Shown: piece by piece, positions 62,922 to 64,000 of the stretch | Position numbering within the stretch: the stretch's first letter is position 1 | Layout: each line of letters starts with the position of its first letter | Source: Thiocystis violascens | Lineage (GTDB): Bacteria > Pseudomonadota > Gammaproteobacteria > Chromatiales > Chromatiaceae | Direction: 5' to 3' | DNA length: 64,000 nucleotides | Assembly: GCA_020721065.1 (NCBI GenBank) | Contig: DYNM01000006.1 | Coordinates: forward strand, 57,744-121,743 | Notes under the pieces: model-generated | Told to the model about the DNA's origin: nothing | Database searches by the model: none | The model's input: the letters and a program-made list of their open reading frames with translations, nothing else | Made by a program: the position numbers and the translations under genes

Positions 62922-63034
62922 TTAGCAGTAATTATAATTGCCTAACATTGATTCAATCTTGCGTTGAGAATTGGTAACGGCTCGCTTTCATTGAAGCGTG
63001 TTATGTTTAACTAAAAGCGCGTACACTTGGCGGC

Positions 63035-63407
63035 GGGAGTGGGCTAGGCAGTCGCGCTGGTTTTGATTACCAGTGAGGAAAGTCCGGGCTTCACAGGGCA
63101 GGGTGCCAGGTAACGCCTGGGGGACGTGAGTTCACGGCGAGTGCCACAGAAAATAAACCGCCGATCTCGCGCCTAGCGTGGGAGGTAAGGGTGAAAAGGT
63201 GCGGTAAGAGCGCACCGCGTTGCTGGTAACAGTGGCGGCACGGTAAACCCCACCCGAAGCAAGACCAAATAGGGGAACACCGCAGTTTCGGCTGCATCGC
63301 ACGGCCCGTGCGCGTTTCCGGGTAGGTCGCTTGAGGTGTGCGGCGACGCACATCCTAGATGAATGGCTGCTCACGACAGAACCCGGCTTATCGGCGCACT
63401 CCCATCT
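63035..63407 (+). ncRNA. rnpB: RNase P RNA (class A)
   Basis: Contains the strongly conserved blocks GAGGAAAGTCCGGGCTTCA, CAGGGTGCCAGGTAACGCC, GGTAAGGGTGAAAAGGTGCG, ACCAAATAGGGGAAC, CCGGGTAGG and ACGACAGAACCCGGCTTAT, in the order of E. coli M1 RNA. The ends GGGAGTG (63035) and CACTCCC (63397-63403) pair as helix P1. About 373 nucleotides. Both open frames inside are chance and not called. End points are set from P1 plus a few bases. Confidence 0.95.
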
Positions 63408-63457
63408 ATTTCATTGCGCACGCACGTTGTTTGAATCGTCTGTGCTGGATTGTTTAG

Positions 63458-63486
63458 CGTTCCCACGCTTTAACGTGGGAACGTTT
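63458..63486. repeat. GTTCCCACG palindromic repeat
   Basis: CGTTCCCACG / CGTGGGAACG, 10-bp stem, 6-base loop, then TTT. It is the type of palindrome found scattered in several gammaproteobacterial genomes and may also act as the rnpB terminator. Confidence 0.7.
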
Positions 63487-63494
63487 CCACCGCA

Positions 63495-63749
63495 TTAACG
63501 CCCGCCATATACCGCTTCAATGCGTTGTCCCACTGCTGCTTGCTCGTCCTTCAAAAACTTCAATTCCTCGTCAACCTGTTGCCGATTGGCTTTAAGCAAT
63601 TGCTTCTCTGCCTCAGTTTTCTGTTGTTCCTGTAACTGGCTGTCGAGCTGTTGCTGAATGTTATTCAGAACTCTGTTGAGAAATTCTTTTCTGCTGCTCA
63701 CAATACCTTCCACCATCTTTTCTAAGCTGTCATCAAACAACTGCTTCAA
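63495..63749 (-). pseudogene. Coiled-coil fragment, perhaps a dynamin-like C-terminus
   Basis: 84 residues of Gln/Glu/Lys-rich coiled coil (LNNIQQQLDSQLQEQQKTEAE). The frame is open about nine codons further upstream (SSGEWKPLKQL) without a good start, and then meets a stop, so it looks like the tail of a longer protein. The style resembles the ends of the dynamin-like proteins at 17-22 kb but I cannot prove it. TTG is the only start in frame. Confidence 0.4.
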
Positions 63750-63881
63750 TGGCTTCCATTCGCCGCTACTAAATATCTAACAAAATTTATACAAAAGCGT
63801 ATAAATCTCGCTTTGATATATTCACACCGTCAACGCAAAAGCCATGATGAAACTATGGTCTCACTTTGCTCTGGTGTGCAT

Positions 63882-63947
63882 TTAAGGTCTCGGCTGTAAC
63901 GTGTCCAGACCATATTGATTTAGATTAAGCGCCGCATTCAAATCTCT
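63882..63947 (-). pseudogene. C-terminal remnant of a TnpB (IS200/IS605) protein
   Basis: Reads RDLNAALNLNQYGL then DTLQPRP and a stop: the conserved D-R-D-x-N-A-A tail motif of TnpB. Immediately upstream a stop interrupts the frame and a different sequence begins (TAGGAGTTACGCAGTTGA on the plus strand), so the rest of TnpB is gone. The catalytic and zinc-finger parts are absent. Confidence 0.7.
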
Positions 63948-64000
63948 TAGGAGTTACGCAGTTGACCAAAAATAGCTTTAGAATATAGTCGATCCACCGC

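Noticed and set aside
63091..63374. Two minus-strand open frames near 63.1-63.4 kb
   Set aside because: They lie fully inside rnpB, which is a clear structural RNA.
1..64000. tRNA genes, CRISPR arrays, replication origin and phage genes
   Set aside because: None seen in a read of both strands by eye; not excluded by a computed search.

Overview
The window looks like chromosomal DNA of a gammaproteobacterium with moderate GC. The support is a gammaproteobacterial-type RpoH, the gene order mltD / YafS-like methyltransferase / rnhA / dnaQ, a class A RNase P RNA, gatCA, and an ArnA/WbnF-like sugar epimerase. I cannot name a genus. Composition is mosaic: GC-rich blocks (gatA, dnaQ-rnhA-mltD, btuC-like, rfbG) alternate with AT-richer blocks (2-6 kb, 24-31 kb, 48-55 kb), sometimes inside a single gene.

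Layout. 0.1-6.2 kb: a tightly overlapping three-gene unit of a transmembrane Ser/Thr kinase with a Cache-like sensor, a formyltransferase-fold protein, and a giant propeller/sensor/MFS fusion. 6.2-8.8 kb: Ppx/GppA phosphatase, a DUF4342-like protein, a small unknown and YhbY. 8.9-14.3 kb: two paralogous RTX/Calx-beta secreted proteins, one carrying an integrin-beta-like I domain. 14.4-17.1 kb (minus strand): gatC-gatA plus a UDP-sugar 4-epimerase, without gatB. 17.5-24.2 kb: three dynamin-like GTPases and a small membrane protein. 24.2-30.7 kb: a broken toxin-antitoxin remnant, then a tandem pair of MmeI-like (type IIL) restriction-modification enzymes that share near-identical ends and differ in the middle. 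31-38.7 kb: YchJ-like protein, cupin, rpoH, a beta-helix/CARDB surface protein, a HicBA-like module, CoA-disulfide-reductase/rhodanese, an IS630 helix-turn-helix fragment and a PH-domain protein. 38.7-43.9 kb: dnaQ, rnhA, methyltransferase, mltD, and a BtuCD-like ABC importer. 44-54.9 kb: a long co-directional glycosylation island containing a TPR-FkbM fusion, a CDP-6-deoxyhexose pathway (rfbF, rfbG, epimerase, reductase), CmcI- and TylF-like methyltransferases and two TPR/GT41 (SPINDLY/OGT-type) glycosyltransferases. 55-62.9 kb: a dihaem cytochrome and a PhoX-like protein (minus strand), then SohB, a cytoplasmic GH13 amylase with a starch-binding module, and an HDOD protein. 63.0-64 kb: rnpB, a palindromic repeat, and decayed fragments including a TnpB tail.

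How the parts may work together. The 44-55 kb genes read as one pathway from CDP-glucose to a methylated 6-deoxy sugar, ending in OGT-type enzymes that could put sugar on proteins; the shared N-terminal TPR module of the FkbM and GT41 proteins suggests they meet the same partner. The dynamin cluster beside the restriction genes may form a membrane-remodelling or defence locus. The strongest candidates for something undescribed are the kinase/formyltransferase/propeller-MFS unit, the four-gene dynamin locus and the tandem type IIL pair.
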